Below, one piece after another: positions 25,872-34,779 of a DNA stretch of 64,000 nucleotides. Position 1 is the first letter of the stretch. Each line of letters opens with the position of its first letter. Source of the stretch: Clostridia bacterium. GTDB taxonomy: Bacteria; Bacillota; Clostridia; Oscillospirales; Acutalibacteraceae. The DNA is taken from the NCBI GenBank assembly GCA_017416345.1, contig JAFQCR010000018.1, positions 1-64,000 on the forward strand. Reading direction: 5' to 3'. The notes below the pieces were generated by a model that had not been told where the DNA came from, did not search any database, and saw only the letters and a list, made by a program, of their open reading frames with translations. A program made the translations under genes and the position numbers.

Positions 25872-28800
25872 ATGAGAACATTCAAGCGCGCAATTTCCAT
25901 CATTACTGCCTTGGCGATTTTGGTTATGACCTTCTCGTTTTTAGGTCTTATGCCGGTATCTGCTGAGGTCACCGCCCCCGAGGGTTATGAGATCGCAGAG
26001 CAGATCAAGATCGATTTCAACACCGATGGTAATGGCTGGTCGGGTACTAACGGAACAAAGGGAACCCACATAGACCAGATCACCGACCCTGATGACAGCT
26101 CCAACAAGTATATGTATCTGTATACTCCCAACGGTAACGGCTACAATATGGAGTTGGCTAACAGCAGTACATCAACAACCGCTTATGAAATGACTGCAAG
26201 CACCAAATACTCAATTGAGTTCAAGGTCAAGGTCGCCAGCTATACAAAAGCCGAAAACCAAATAGCTATTTGCTTTGGTACGCAGGCGGGATATAACGCT
26301 AACCTTGCAAAGCCGGTCATGAATACATGGACAGTTGACAAATTGTCAACCGAGGCTTGGACTACCGTATCTTATGAGTGGACCACTACCGAAACAATGC
26401 TGGCAAATACCTACGCTTCTTCAACAAGTAAAACCAATTTGTGTAACCGTATTTACCTTGTTGCTAACAACGGTTCATCTGCCGCCGCCTACTATATCGA
26501 TGATGTAGTTATCACAAAGTATAGGGAAATTTCCGCTTCCACCCCCAAAAATCAGATCACTTATATCAACTTCAACACCGAGGGCAAGGGCTGGTCGGAT
26601 ACCAACGGTTCGTCTTACCTTACGCAGGTAACCGATACCGAAGACAGCACCAACAAGTATATGACCCTTCACACCCCCAACGGTGACGGTTATAATATGG
26701 AGCTCGCTTCGGGAAGCAACTCCGATACCGCTTACATTCTCGAAGGCAGTACAAAATATCTTTTGACCTTCAAATACAAGGCGCTTGATTCGGCCTCAGG
26801 TAATCTTTCACTTTATTACGGTTCGATCTCTGCATATAAGAGCTCTAACCCCAAATACGGTCCGCTTACATCCTGGGCTGCAAGCTCGGCCAACGACGGC
26901 GAGTGGCATACCGCTACATACGAGTTCACCACCACCGAAACAATGACCTATGCTTCCTATAAAGGCAGCGGCAGTACCACCGTTTGTGACAATCTTTATC
27001 TTGTTGCACGCAGTAATCAGAACACCTGGGCCATTGACGATGTTGAGATAAAGAAGTATGTTGAGGGTGCAACGGAGGACGAGTATGTTGACGGAATTGC
27101 TCCCGACAGCGGTGAAGGCTCCGGCGATTCCGGCGAAGAGGAGACAGAAAAAGAAATGTATACTATCCCCGATTTCACGCACGAGCCTTATAAGACCTAT
27201 GCCGCACCCGATTCCTACAGCGGCACCTGGTACTGCTCGGTTCGTTGGTCTACCTACACCGAAGGCACCAACAGCGTAATGCGCTACAAGTTCGCATACG
27301 ACATTTCCGAAGAGGCCGCTTCCACCTCGGGTAAGCGTGGCACCACAGCCAAGGGTACCAACGGAAGCCAGCACGCTATGATGTGCCTTGTTGACGATGA
27401 TAACCCCTCGGTTCCTCTGTATGTAACACAAAACAAGTCCTACCGAGTATCCTTTAAATACAAGGTCACCGATGTTGAGCTCAACTCCTTTGTTTCGTTC
27501 AACATTATGAGAGGTCAGTATTCTTCGAGCTGGACCGGTTCTTCGGGCATCGGAAGCTCGACCGACAAGGACGCTGACCGCTATATTATTGCGATCGAAT
27601 ATGCTCCTACCGACGGTTGGGTAGACGCATACTACACATTTACCGCCAACTATACCACCAACCTTGAGCGCAACGTATTCCAGATCGGCGGTGCAGGCTA
27701 CGGCGATGCACTTATCGACGACATCAAGATCGAAGAGATCGATGCCTCCGAAGTCGAGCCGGTCAATAACGACGCCTCTAAATACGACTACTCGGTCAAC
27801 GGTCAGCAATCAAGCATCAACTCTTACAAAGGCAAGGATGCCGACCTCACTATTACCCACGTTATCGGCAGAAGACAGCTTACCTCCATAAATAAGTACG
27901 CCTTCCTTTATAACCGTTACGTAAAGAACATTGTTATCGAAAACGGCCCCACCACTATCGGCAACTACGCTTTTGAATATGCCAAGGTGCTTGAAACCAT
28001 CAGCATCCCCGCTTCGATAACCACCATCGGCAAGGGCGCATTCTACGGTATCAAGACCATGAAGGCCTTTACCGTTGATTCCGCAAGCGAAAGCTTTGCA
28101 TCGGTCGACGGCGTTTTGTACACCAAGGATATGAAGACCCTCTTGTACTACCCCGCCGCCAAGGATGCAACAACCTTTACCGTTCCTGCAGGCGTTACCG
28201 CCATTGCGGAAGGTGCTTTCCTTAACGCAACCAAGCTGCAGACAATCATCCTTCCCGACGGACTTACCACCATTGAGCGCCGTGCATTTATGAACTGCAC
28301 CGCACTCACCTCCATCAACATTCCCGAGACCGTCACCTCGGTCGGTTCTTCGGCTTTGAGAAACTGCTCGGCCTTGACCGCCGACGGAATCTCCATTGCT
28401 GACGGCCTTGCCGTCGGCGAAAACGCATTCACCGATTCTGCCACCTACACCGTCGGCAGCACCAGCGGTGATACCACCGTTGACGTTAAGGATGCAACGC
28501 TCCTTGCCAAGCACCTTGCCGGCTTTAAGGATTCCGACCTTGGCCGTTTTGGTGAGATGGCCGCCGATATCAATGGCGACGGCAATGTTGACATGCTTGA
28601 CGCAGTACTTCTCAAGCGTCACCTTGCAGGCTGGAAGGGCTATAAGTCCCTTCCCTACACCGGACTTGACGATACTACCTATGAGGAGTATGTTACTGAC
28701 AGCGAAACTCCCGAGCTGGTTGTAAATCTTTCCGAGAAGAACAGCCAGAAGGTCACACCTAAGCGTGACATCAACTACGACCCCAACAAGGAAGATATCA

Positions 28801-29969
28801 TCATCATCCTTATCACCGGTCAGTCCAACTCGGGTACCGGCGGTTACAGACAGGAATACGAATACAAGTACACTACTAACCACGGTGGCGCTGCACATCC
28901 CAATTGGGAGATCACTGCAGAGCCTACCCGTCCCGATGAAGGTACCGTATTCTTCGGCGCAACCGTAACTGCACTTAACGACGCAAACGACGTATACTAT
29001 ATGACCGATGCCGCATCGCTTGGTGCCTCCACGATGGGCGGTTACTCGCCTGCAATGGGTAAAGCTCTGCATGATGCAACCGGTGCTAAAATAGTGTTTG
29101 TTCAGGCTTCAAAGGGTGCTGTCGGTATGCACGAATGGACCCCCGAGCCTGAAAAGTACGAGTGTCCCTGCGGTGAAAACGGCGGCGGCAAGCTTTACAG
29201 CAACGCAATCGCCAACTTCACCAAGACCTATCAGGCACTTGAGGATGACTACAACATCATCGCAACCGCTTACGTTTTCAACCAGGGCGAGCACGAAGAA
29301 CTTAAGACCTACGTTGCCGAAAGCGCAACCGTGCACGATGACCAAACCTACTACAACGCATTGCTCGAAATGCACAACGGCTTCCTTTCGGAGTGTGAGA
29401 TCGATTGCGGCGGCGTATTCCTCCCCCGTTCGTGGTGGAACCGCTACGGTTTGAGCGGAAGTGACGACATTCCTCAGAACAGCCGCCGTCCGTCCATCGC
29501 ACGTGCCGCACAGTATGCCGCTTCGCAGAATGTTGAAAACTTCTTCATCTTCTCCAACGTTTCCGAGGAGATCTGCAAGGCAGGCCCCTTGAAGCCCGAC
29601 CCCACCAACTCCATCCACTACGGTATGGCCGCATACAATGCGATCGGCGCACAGAACGGTGACAGCGTTGCCAAGTACTTTGGCTTCCTGGATGCTTCCG
29701 AGCTTACCGGAATTAAGGTATTCAACAAGATAGGCGTTGAGCTTTGCGCTTTTGACGCAAACGGAAACCTTGTTTCGGGCAGCGACGTCGTTGAGTTCTC
29801 GGATGACAACTCCAAGCTGTATATCAGAATTGACCCCACGGGTACAATGTACACTCTGAACTACAGCTCGGCCGGAACCACTACCGATTTTGTAGACGAC
29901 TTCGGCATTATCACCTCGGTCGAGGGTCAGACATCCTTTAAGATCGTCATCAACCCTCCCGTTAAGTAA
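25872..29969 (+). CDS. Secreted multidomain protein: carbohydrate-binding-like repeats, BspA-type LRRs, dockerin and SGNH/SASA esterase
   Basis: A 1365-residue exported protein. Signal peptide 1-33. Two similar beta-sandwich modules (about 37-190 and 195-400; both contain GYNMELA and STKY). A third sandwich (about 430-635). BspA-like leucine-rich repeats (about 640-855; TTIGNYAFEYA, TTIGKGAFYG, AIAEGAFLNA). A dockerin (about 862-922) in which the second Ca loop DINGDGNVDMLD is intact and the first is degraded. Then a SASA/SGNH esterase domain (about 970-1260) with GQSN near 983, NQGEHEE near 1137 and SIHYG near 1247. It probably removes acyl groups from glycans and docks to a cohesin. The internal dockerin is unusual. 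Confidence 0.85.
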   Translation: MRTFKRAISIITALAILVMTFSFLGLMPVSAEVTAPEGYEIAEQIKIDFNTDGNGWSGTNGTKGTHIDQITDPDDSSNKYMYLYTPNGNGYNMELANSSTSTTAYEMTASTKYSIEFKVKVASYTKAENQIAICFGTQAGYNANLAKPVMNTWTVDKLSTEAWTTVSYEWTTTETMLANTYASSTSKTNLCNRIYLVANNGSSAAAYYIDDVVITKYREISASTPKNQITYINFNTEGKGWSDTNGSSYLTQVTDTEDSTNKYMTLHTPNGDGYNMELASGSNSDTAYILEGSTKYLLTFKYKALDSASGNLSLYYGSISAYKSSNPKYGPLTSWAASSANDGEWHTATYEFTTTETMTYASYKGSGSTTVCDNLYLVARSNQNTWAIDDVEIKKYVEGATEDEYVDGIAPDSGEGSGDSGEEETEKEMYTIPDFTHEPYKTYAAPDSYSGTWYCSVRWSTYTEGTNSVMRYKFAYDISEEAASTSGKRGTTAKGTNGSQHAMMCLVDDDNPSVPLYVTQNKSYRVSFKYKVTDVELNSFVSFNIMRGQYSSSWTGSSGIGSSTDKDADRYIIAIEYAPTDGWVDAYYTFTANYTTNLERNVFQIGGAGYGDALIDDIKIEEIDASEVEPVNNDASKYDYSVNGQQSSINSYKGKDADLTITHVIGRRQLTSINKYAFLYNRYVKNIVIENGPTTIGNYAFEYAKVLETISIPASITTIGKGAFYGIKTMKAFTVDSASESFASVDGVLYTKDMKTLLYYPAAKDATTFTVPAGVTAIAEGAFLNATKLQTIILPDGLTTIERRAFMNCTALTSINIPETVTSVGSSALRNCSALTADGISIADGLAVGENAFTDSATYTVGSTSGDTTVDVKDATLLAKHLAGFKDSDLGRFGEMAADINGDGNVDMLDAVLLKRHLAGWKGYKSLPYTGLDDTTYEEYVTDSETPELVVNLSEKNSQKVTPKRDINYDPNKEDIIIILITGQSNSGTGGYRQEYEYKYTTNHGGAAHPNWEITAEPTRPDEGTVFFGATVTALNDANDVYYMTDAASLGASTMGGYSPAMGKALHDATGAKIVFVQASKGAVGMHEWTPEPEKYECPCGENGGGKLYSNAIANFTKTYQALEDDYNIIATAYVFNQGEHEELKTYVAESATVHDDQTYYNALLEMHNGFLSECEIDCGGVFLPRSWWNRYGLSGSDDIPQNSRRPSIARAAQYAASQNVENFFIFSNVSEEICKAGPLKPDPTNSIHYGMAAYNAIGAQNGDSVAKYFGFLDASELTGIKVFNKIGVELCAFDANGNLVSGSDVVEFSDDNSKLYIRIDPTGTMYTLNYSSAGTTTDFVDDFGIITSVEGQTSFKIVINPPVK

Positions 29970-29993
29970 ACAACCAAATAATTCGCTTCAAAC

Positions 29994-30046
29994 GGCCCCC
30001 TTGCCTAAAGGGGGCTGTCGTTTTGTGTGCAAAACGACAGGGGGAT
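29994..30046. repeat. Two-hairpin REP-like repeat, possible terminator
   Basis: GCCCCCTT/AAGGGGGC stem followed by GTCGTTTTG/CAAAACGAC stem and AGGGGGATT. It lies 25 bp after the dockerin-protein stop and may end its transcript. Confidence 0.75.
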
Positions 30047-30079
30047 TGCGTTGGTTTGCAGTTAATATTTAATTGCATC

Positions 30080-30108
30080 TTGCCAATGAGCAATATTTAA
30101 TGTATAAT
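30080..30108 (+). promoter_or_regulatory. Sigma-A promoter of the pseudouridine synthase gene
   Basis: TTGCCA (30080-30085), 17-bp spacer and TATAAT (30103-30108), 29 nt before the ATG. Confidence 0.7.
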
Positions 30109-30137
30109 ATACCCAATAAATCTTTGCGAGGCATTTT

Positions 30138-31103
30138 ATGAAATCATTTACCGTAGGCAAAAACGATGCAGGGCTTCGTTTGGACAAGTTTGTCGTAAAA
30201 ACGGCTCCCCTGCTTCCCACGACATTGCTTTACAAATACATAAGGCTCAAACGCATCAAGGTGGACGGCAAGCGTGCCGAGATCAACACGAGATTGCAGT
30301 TGGGCTCGGTCGTTGAGATGTATATCAACGATGAATTTTTTGAACCCAAAAGTCCCAAGTACGACTTTATGTCGGCTTCAAAGGTGCTTGATATCGTTTA
30401 CGAGGACGAGAACATCCTGCTTGCCGACAAAAAGCAGGGTCTGCTTGTCCACCCCGACGAGAATGAGTATAACGACACGCTTATTGCCCGTATACAGCGT
30501 TATTTGTACGAAAAGGGTGAGTATGACCCCGAGGCCGAAAACAGCTTCAGACCCAGCCTAGCCAACCGTATCGACCGAAACACGGGAGGTATTGTCATTG
30601 CCGCCAAAAACGCCGAGGCTCTGCGTATTTTGTGCGATAAGATCAAGACACGTGAGCTTGACAAGCTGTACCTCTGCGTTGTCCACGGAACACCAAAAAA
30701 GAGAGAAGATATTCTGGAAGGCTTCCTTGAAAAGAACGAGACCAAAAAGCAGGTATACATCAAATCCAAAATGACAGATGACACCAAGACCGTCCGCACA
30801 AAGTATTCGGTCATGGCCTCGCACGACGGGTTGTCGCTTTTAAAGGTCGAGCTTTTGACCGGACGTACCCACCAAATTCGTGCTCATATGGCATCGATCG
30901 GGCATCCGTTGCTTGGTGACGGCAAATACGGCGTAAACCAAAAGGATAAAGCAATGGGCTTTAAGTATCAGGCGCTTTATTCTTATAAGTTAAAATTCAA
31001 CTTCACCACCGACGGCGGTATTTTGGAATATTTGAACGGCAAAACCTTCACCGTCCCCAAGGTCTGGTTCGCCGATCAACTCTTCCCCGAAATTAAATAC
31101 TGA
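30138..31103 (+). CDS. RluA family pseudouridine synthase
   Basis: A 321-residue RNA-modifying enzyme. An N-terminal S4 RNA-binding domain (about 12-70; LRLDKFVVK, YIRLKRIKVDGKR) precedes the synthase domain. The catalytic motif is NRIDRNTGG (about 147-155), where the usual HRLD is RID, keeping the essential Asp. LLTGRTHQIRAHM follows near 238. It converts uridine to pseudouridine in 23S rRNA (RluC/RluD-like) or tRNA; the position cannot be told. Confidence 0.92.
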   Translation: MKSFTVGKNDAGLRLDKFVVKTAPLLPTTLLYKYIRLKRIKVDGKRAEINTRLQLGSVVEMYINDEFFEPKSPKYDFMSASKVLDIVYEDENILLADKKQGLLVHPDENEYNDTLIARIQRYLYEKGEYDPEAENSFRPSLANRIDRNTGGIVIAAKNAEALRILCDKIKTRELDKLYLCVVHGTPKKREDILEGFLEKNETKKQVYIKSKMTDDTKTVRTKYSVMASHDGLSLLKVELLTGRTHQIRAHMASIGHPLLGDGKYGVNQKDKAMGFKYQALYSYKLKFNFTTDGGILEYLNGKTFTVPKVWFADQLFPEIKY

Positions 31104-31119
31104 AGCACCTAATGTTGTA

Positions 31120-31147
31120 TTGTAATAAAACTTAATTGTGTTATAAT
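31120..31147 (+). promoter_or_regulatory. Sigma-A promoter of the small membrane-protein gene
   Basis: TTGTAA (31120-31125), 16-bp spacer and TATAAT (31142-31147), 23 nt before the ATG, with a GGAGG site between. Confidence 0.65.
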
Positions 31148-31170
31148 AATAAAAAACGGAGGTAATAACA

Positions 31171-31524
31171 ATGGCAAAAGATATAAAAAATTTACGAGAT
31201 GAGTTACGTTCTTACAAATTTGATTTTGATGTTTTGCAGAAAATCCCCTGCACAGCTCAAGAAAACGAAGAATATCATAAGTTGTTAATGGATGGCGGCA
31301 CACTGCCCGAAGGTGTTTACGCTTACGTTTATGCCAACGAGGAAGTTTCAACAAAAGAATTTTATACTGTTTATGAAGCTGATTTGAGTGAAGCCGAATT
31401 ACAAGAATATCTTACATACAAGCAATTAAATCTAATTAAAACAATTAAAAATTGCGTTATGTTCTTCACTGTTTTAACCATAATAGGACTAGCCGCATAC
31501 ATTTTGGTGATGCTCAATATATAA
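31171..31524 (+). CDS. Small tail-anchored membrane protein of unknown function
   Basis: A 117-residue protein with a soluble charged N-terminal domain (1-85, containing DGGTLPEGVYAYVYANEE) and one C-terminal membrane helix (about 92-115) ending at the C-terminus. I recognise no family. A convincing promoter and a GGAGG site support it as a real gene. Base composition is more A+T-rich than its neighbours. Confidence 0.7.
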   Translation: MAKDIKNLRDELRSYKFDFDVLQKIPCTAQENEEYHKLLMDGGTLPEGVYAYVYANEEVSTKEFYTVYEADLSEAELQEYLTYKQLNLIKTIKNCVMFFTVLTIIGLAAYILVMLNI

Positions 31525-31594
31525 TACTATAGATTGTTAGACACAAAAAGACAACGATCATTTATCGATGCGTATTTTTCAGTAAAAGTCATAA

Positions 31595-31840
31595 CCACTG
31601 GCTAAGCCGGTGGCTTGCTCAGCCCTATAAGGGCATGTTACTGGCTGGGCTGAAAGCCCACCGAAACATTTGACACTTGCAAACTCGCCTTACCGCCACA
31701 GATGTGGCTACTATTTTTCGCCTCCCTTGCGCAAAGGGAGGTGGCACGCGCAGCGTGACGGAGGGATTGTAAAAAAGCACTCTCAAACAACCCCTCAGTC
31801 AGCTTCGCTGACAGCTCCCCTTACACAGGGGAGCCTACCT
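31595..31840. repeat. Array of three different hairpin repeats
   Basis: At 31595-31665: CCACTGGCT/AGCCGGTGG and AGCCC-type hairpins. At 31721-31768: CCTCCCTT/AAGGGAGG plus CACGC/GCGTG hairpins, ending GGAGGGATT. At 31791-31838: CAGTCAGC/GCTGAC and CTCCCCT/AGGGGAG hairpins in the reverse order, an inverted copy. No gene is seen between 31525 and 32127. Confidence 0.75.
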
Positions 31841-31878
31841 CTGCGGCGGGATTGCTCAACGGCAAAAGCCTCTAATGA

Positions 31879-31946
31879 ACCACCCGCTTAGCGGGTGGTT
31901 TTCGTTATACAATAAAACCCCGAAACCAAAGATGGTTTCGGGGTTT
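31879..31946. terminator. Two consecutive terminator hairpins
   Basis: AACCACCCGC/GCGGGTGGTT (31879-31901) is followed by TTTTCG. AACCCCGAAACC/GGTTTCGGGGTT (31916-31946) has T-runs on both strands, so it works in both directions. Confidence 0.75.
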
Positions 31947-31970
31947 TTGAATACTCTCTGTGATAAGTGA

Positions 31971-32149
31971 TTATCTCTTTGAGAACTGGGGTAACTCCCC
32001 ATAAAATGGGGAGATGTCTGCGAAGCAGACAGAGGGGACGGGCGCAGTAAGCGCCGCGACGAGCGCTCGGAGCGCAAAAAACAGACCCTGCGAAACGCAG
32101 AGTCTGTAATTTTTGAGTAATATAAAATTATCTCTTTGAGAACTGGGGT
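31971..32149. repeat. 22-bp duplication of the rpsI 3' end flanking a REP-like repeat
   Basis: The last 22 bp of rpsI (32128-32149; stop codon plus the codons for PQFSKR) occur again, exactly, at 31971-31992. Between the two copies lie a two-hairpin repeat (31994-32040; CTCCCCAT/ATGGGGAG and GTCTGC/GCAGAC) and the rpsI terminator. Confidence 0.8.
32074..32107 (-). terminator. Terminator of the rplM-rpsI operon
   Basis: On the minus strand, a 12-bp stem ACAGACTCTGCG/CGCAGGGTCTGT with a TTT loop is followed by TTTTTT (complement of 32075-32080). Confidence 0.82.
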
Positions 32150-32526
32150 GCGCGACGAGCTCCTTTGAGTCCGTACTTCTTACGCTCTTTCATTCTCGGG
32201 TCTCTGGTCAAGAAGCCTGCCTTCTTGAGCTCGGGACGAAGCTCCTCGTTGTACTGGAGGAGTGCACGGGAGAGACCGTGACGGATAGCACCGGCCTGGC
32301 CGGTAACACCGCCGCCTGCAACACGGCAAACGATATCGAACTTGTCGAGGTTGCCGGTGAGTGCCAAAGGCTGACGAACGATAAGCTTCAGGGTCTCAAG
32401 ACCGAAATACTCTTCGATATCACGGTCGTTAATGGTGATCTTTCCGGTACCGTTGTAAACGCGTACACGTGCGACAGAGCTCTTTCTTCTGCCGGTTCCA
32501 TAGAAATAAGGCTTTCCTTCAAACAT
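32128..32526 (-). CDS. rpsI: 30S ribosomal protein S9
   Basis: A 132-residue ribosomal protein, full length for the family. It starts with [16 protein letters not shown], contains [20 protein letters not shown] (about 72-91) and ends with the basic RRAPQFSKR tail that reaches the P-site tRNA. It follows rplM after 19 bp, the normal bacterial order. Confidence 0.98.
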   Translation of the reverse strand: MFEGKPYFYGTGRRKSSVARVRVYNGTGKITINDRDIEEYFGLETLKLIVRQPLALTGNLDKFDIVCRVAGGGVTGQAGAIRHGLSRALLQYNEELRPELKKAGFLTRDPRMKERKKYGLKGARRAPQFSKR

Positions 32527-32545
32527 CAGTATGTCCTCCCTTCAA

Positions 32546-32974
32546 TTAAAACGCATACTCTTCAGGCTTCTGAGCTGCGTGTACGTGCTCAGCACCCTTG
32601 TAGATGCGAAGTCTGGTGAGAGCCTGTCTGCCGATAGTGGTATCGGGAACCATGCCCTTAACAGCAAGTTCCATTGCAAGCTCGGGTCTCTCTGCCATCA
32701 AAGTAGCATACTGAACTGCCTTGAGGCCGCCAACATAACCGGTATGACGGTAGTAGAATTTCTTCTCCAGCTTGTTACCGGTGAGAACAGCCTTCTCACA
32801 GTTGATGATGATTACGTGATCGCCACAGTCAACATGAGGAGTGAAAGTGGGCTTTACTTTTCCGCGAAGAAGCTCGGCAGCCTTTGCAGCAACACGGCCA
32901 AGGGGCTTGCCTGCAGCGTCGATGATGTACCACTTACGGGTAACATCGGCGGGTTTTGCCATAAAAGTAGACAT
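32546..32974 (-). CDS. rplM: 50S ribosomal protein L13
   Basis: A 142-residue protein with the family motifs [17 protein letters not shown] (about 14-30), [12 protein letters not shown] (about 47-58) and [10 protein letters not shown] (about 71-80). The ATG at 32974 has a GGAGG site 8 nt upstream; a later Met (32962) would also give a plausible start. It is the first gene of the L13-S9 operon, with a consensus promoter. Confidence 0.98.
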   Translation of the reverse strand: MSTFMAKPADVTRKWYIIDAAGKPLGRVAAKAAELLRGKVKPTFTPHVDCGDHVIIINCEKAVLTGNKLEKKFYYRHTGYVGGLKAVQYATLMAERPELAMELAVKGMVPDTTIGRQALTRLRIYKGAEHVHAAQKPEEYAF

Positions 32975-33015
32975 AACGTTAACCTCCGAATAAAATTCTT
33001 TTTTTCAGCCTTGAT

Positions 33016-33044
33016 ATAATACCACAGCGAAACACACTTGTCAA
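33016..33044 (-). promoter_or_regulatory. Consensus sigma-A promoter of rplM-rpsI
   Basis: On the minus strand, a perfect TTGACA (33044-33039), 17-bp spacer, TG-extended TATTAT (33021-33016), about 40 nt before the ATG. This is the strongest promoter seen in the window. Confidence 0.88.
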
Positions 33045-33085
33045 CACCAAATTTTCAAAATTTTAAAATAAATTTGCAATGCTCT

Positions 33086-33125
33086 CGTTTTCTCTTGTTT
33101 TCTCTCATTTTCTCTCTTTTTCTCA
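33086..33125. repeat. Four 10-bp tandem repeats (NNTTTTCTCT), probable curved DNA
   Basis: Consecutive units CGTTTTCTCT, TGTTTTCTCT, CATTTTCTCT and CTTTTTCTCA put a T-tract at each helical turn. They lie between the divergent rplM and phosphatase promoters. Phased T-tracts bend DNA, which may stimulate one or both promoters. Confidence 0.75.
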
Positions 33126-33162
33126 ACTTTAATTTTCAAAAATATTTTAATAAAATACCGTA

Positions 33163-33191
33163 TTTACATTTGTTTGCGCTGATGTTATAAT
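33163..33191 (+). promoter_or_regulatory. Sigma-A promoter with extended -10 box (phosphatase gene)
   Basis: TTTACA (33163-33168), 17-bp spacer and TATAAT (33186-33191) preceded by TGT, 31 nt before the ATG. Confidence 0.8.
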
Positions 33192-33221
33192 GTTATAGAT
33201 ACATAGTTTGGGGGTGTTGGG

Positions 33222-33839
33222 ATGCGTTTATTTATGATTCGTCACGGTGAAAGCGAAAACAATCAAAAAAAGCTGTTTACCGGATGGGTAGACTGTCCCT
33301 TGACCGAAAAAGGAATTAAGGAAGCCGAGTCTATACGTTCTTTTATGTCAAGCTTTAAATTTGACAAGGTGTACTCCAGCGACCTTTGCCGTGCCATACA
33401 AACTGCCAAGATCGTTTTCCCAAACCGTGAACCCGAAACCTCTGCGTTGATACGTGAGCGTTCTTTGGGCGCCTTGGAAAACCAACCTATTGTATTTACC
33501 GATCCCGATATTCAAGAGGCGTTTAAGACAATGGATTTTACACGCTTTGGCGGTGAAGACCGCCAAATGCTGTCCGAACGTTTGGAGCAGTTTTTGGCCA
33601 CACTTGAAGCCTCCGATCACAATAACGTTGCCGTATTTACACACGGCGGTATTCTGTCACGTATGCTGAGGCTCGTTATCGGTGAGCATGATTCCTCTGC
33701 GGTGCGCCGCCCTAATTGCACAATTGCCGTTTTTGACTACACAAACAACAAATGGATGTTGACCGGTTGGCTTGATCCGGCCTTGCTTATCGCCGCTGAC
33801 AGTTACAGTTTAGATAAAAAAGACTATTTTATAATTTGA
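33222..33839 (+). CDS. Histidine phosphatase family protein
   Basis: A 205-residue member of the phosphoglycerate mutase-like phosphatases. The catalytic RHGESENN motif is at residues 6-13, the acid-donor loop near LGALENQPI (about 83-91) and the second His in THGGILSR (about 140-147). It could be a broad phosphatase acting on small phosphorylated metabolites. It is followed after 7 nt by the DnaD-domain gene, so it may be cotranscribed with the replication genes. Confidence 0.88.
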   Translation: MRLFMIRHGESENNQKKLFTGWVDCPLTEKGIKEAESIRSFMSSFKFDKVYSSDLCRAIQTAKIVFPNREPETSALIRERSLGALENQPIVFTDPDIQEAFKTMDFTRFGGEDRQMLSERLEQFLATLEASDHNNVAVFTHGGILSRMLRLVIGEHDSSAVRRPNCTIAVFDYTNNKWMLTGWLDPALLIAADSYSLDKKDYFII

Positions 33840-33846
33840 GGGAAAT

Positions 33847-34779
33847 ATGGGATATTATTTGAATCCGGGAGAGCTGACGGCTATGTTCGCAGTTCCCGCA
33901 TCGGTTGCCGACAAGCATTTGCGTTTGGCCTCGGCAGAACAGCTCAAGGTGCTTTTGTGGTGCCTTAAAAACGCAGACAAGCAGTATGATATCGCCGCCG
34001 TTTCGGAAGGCTTAAAGCTTGATGAATACACCGTCCGTGATGCACTTGACCATTGGTGCGAGCGTGGCGTGCTTTGCAGTACCCAAGAAGCCGCCCCTAA
34101 GGCTGAGCCCGAAAAAAGACATAAGGCCGTCCGTTCAGCCGCAGTAAAGCCCGGACGTGACGAGGTCGCCCGACGTGGCTTTGAGGATCCCGAGGTTGCT
34201 TTTATGCTGCGTGAAGCCGAGCAGAAAATGGGCAGGATCTTGCGTCAGAGCGAGGCCTCTACACTTTTGTGGTTGCACGACGATATGGGTCTGCCCGGCT
34301 CGTTGATACTTATGATAGTCGGTTTTGCCGTGACCGAGGGCCGTGCTAACATCGGTTTCATCGAGCGCACCGCCATCGAATGGGCCAACGACGGTGTTGC
34401 TGATATTGAAGCCGCCGAACAGCGCCTCGTTATTATGCGGCGCAGGAAATCCGCCTGGCATCTGGTCGAGACCGCGTTTGGTATCGAGCGCCGTTCACCC
34501 TCTAAAACCGAGCTTGAAACGGCCGACCAATGGGTCAACGAATGGGGCTACGGACACGATATCATCCGTGAGGCTTATGAGGTCTGCATCAACACAACCT
34601 CGAAATTTTCTATTCCCTATATAAAAAAGGTCATTGCCGAGTGGCACAGGGCAGGTGTCAAAACGGTTGAGGACATCACCGCTTTGACCGCTAAAAAGCC
34701 AACCGCCAAGACCGGCAATGTTTCGGACTACTCCGATTTTATTGACGGCATCATCACATCCAACGAGGAGGACAACTAA
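33847..34779 (+). CDS. DnaD domain-containing primosome protein
   Basis: A 310-residue protein. An N-terminal winged-helix part (about 1-85, reading as a chromosome-associated DNA-binding domain) is followed by a linker and two DnaD-type helical repeats (about 110-180 and 205-290; the second contains NEWGYGHDIIREAYEVCIN and FSIPYIKKVIAEW). In Firmicutes, DnaD-type proteins and the helicase loader start or restart replication. The next gene, directly abutting, is the DnaC/DnaI-like ATPase. Confidence 0.87.
   Translation: MGYYLNPGELTAMFAVPASVADKHLRLASAEQLKVLLWCLKNADKQYDIAAVSEGLKLDEYTVRDALDHWCERGVLCSTQEAAPKAEPEKRHKAVRSAAVKPGRDEVARRGFEDPEVAFMLREAEQKMGRILRQSEASTLLWLHDDMGLPGSLILMIVGFAVTEGRANIGFIERTAIEWANDGVADIEAAEQRLVIMRRRKSAWHLVETAFGIERRSPSKTELETADQWVNEWGYGHDIIREAYEVCINTTSKFSIPYIKKVIAEWHRAGVKTVEDITALTAKKPTAKTGNVSDYSDFIDGIITSNEEDN

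Noticed and set aside
27810-29072. 420-codon minus-strand open frame (and 333 codons at 26808-27809)
   Set aside because: Antisense to the LRR-dockerin protein; Gly/Val-rich translation typical of a mirrored frame.
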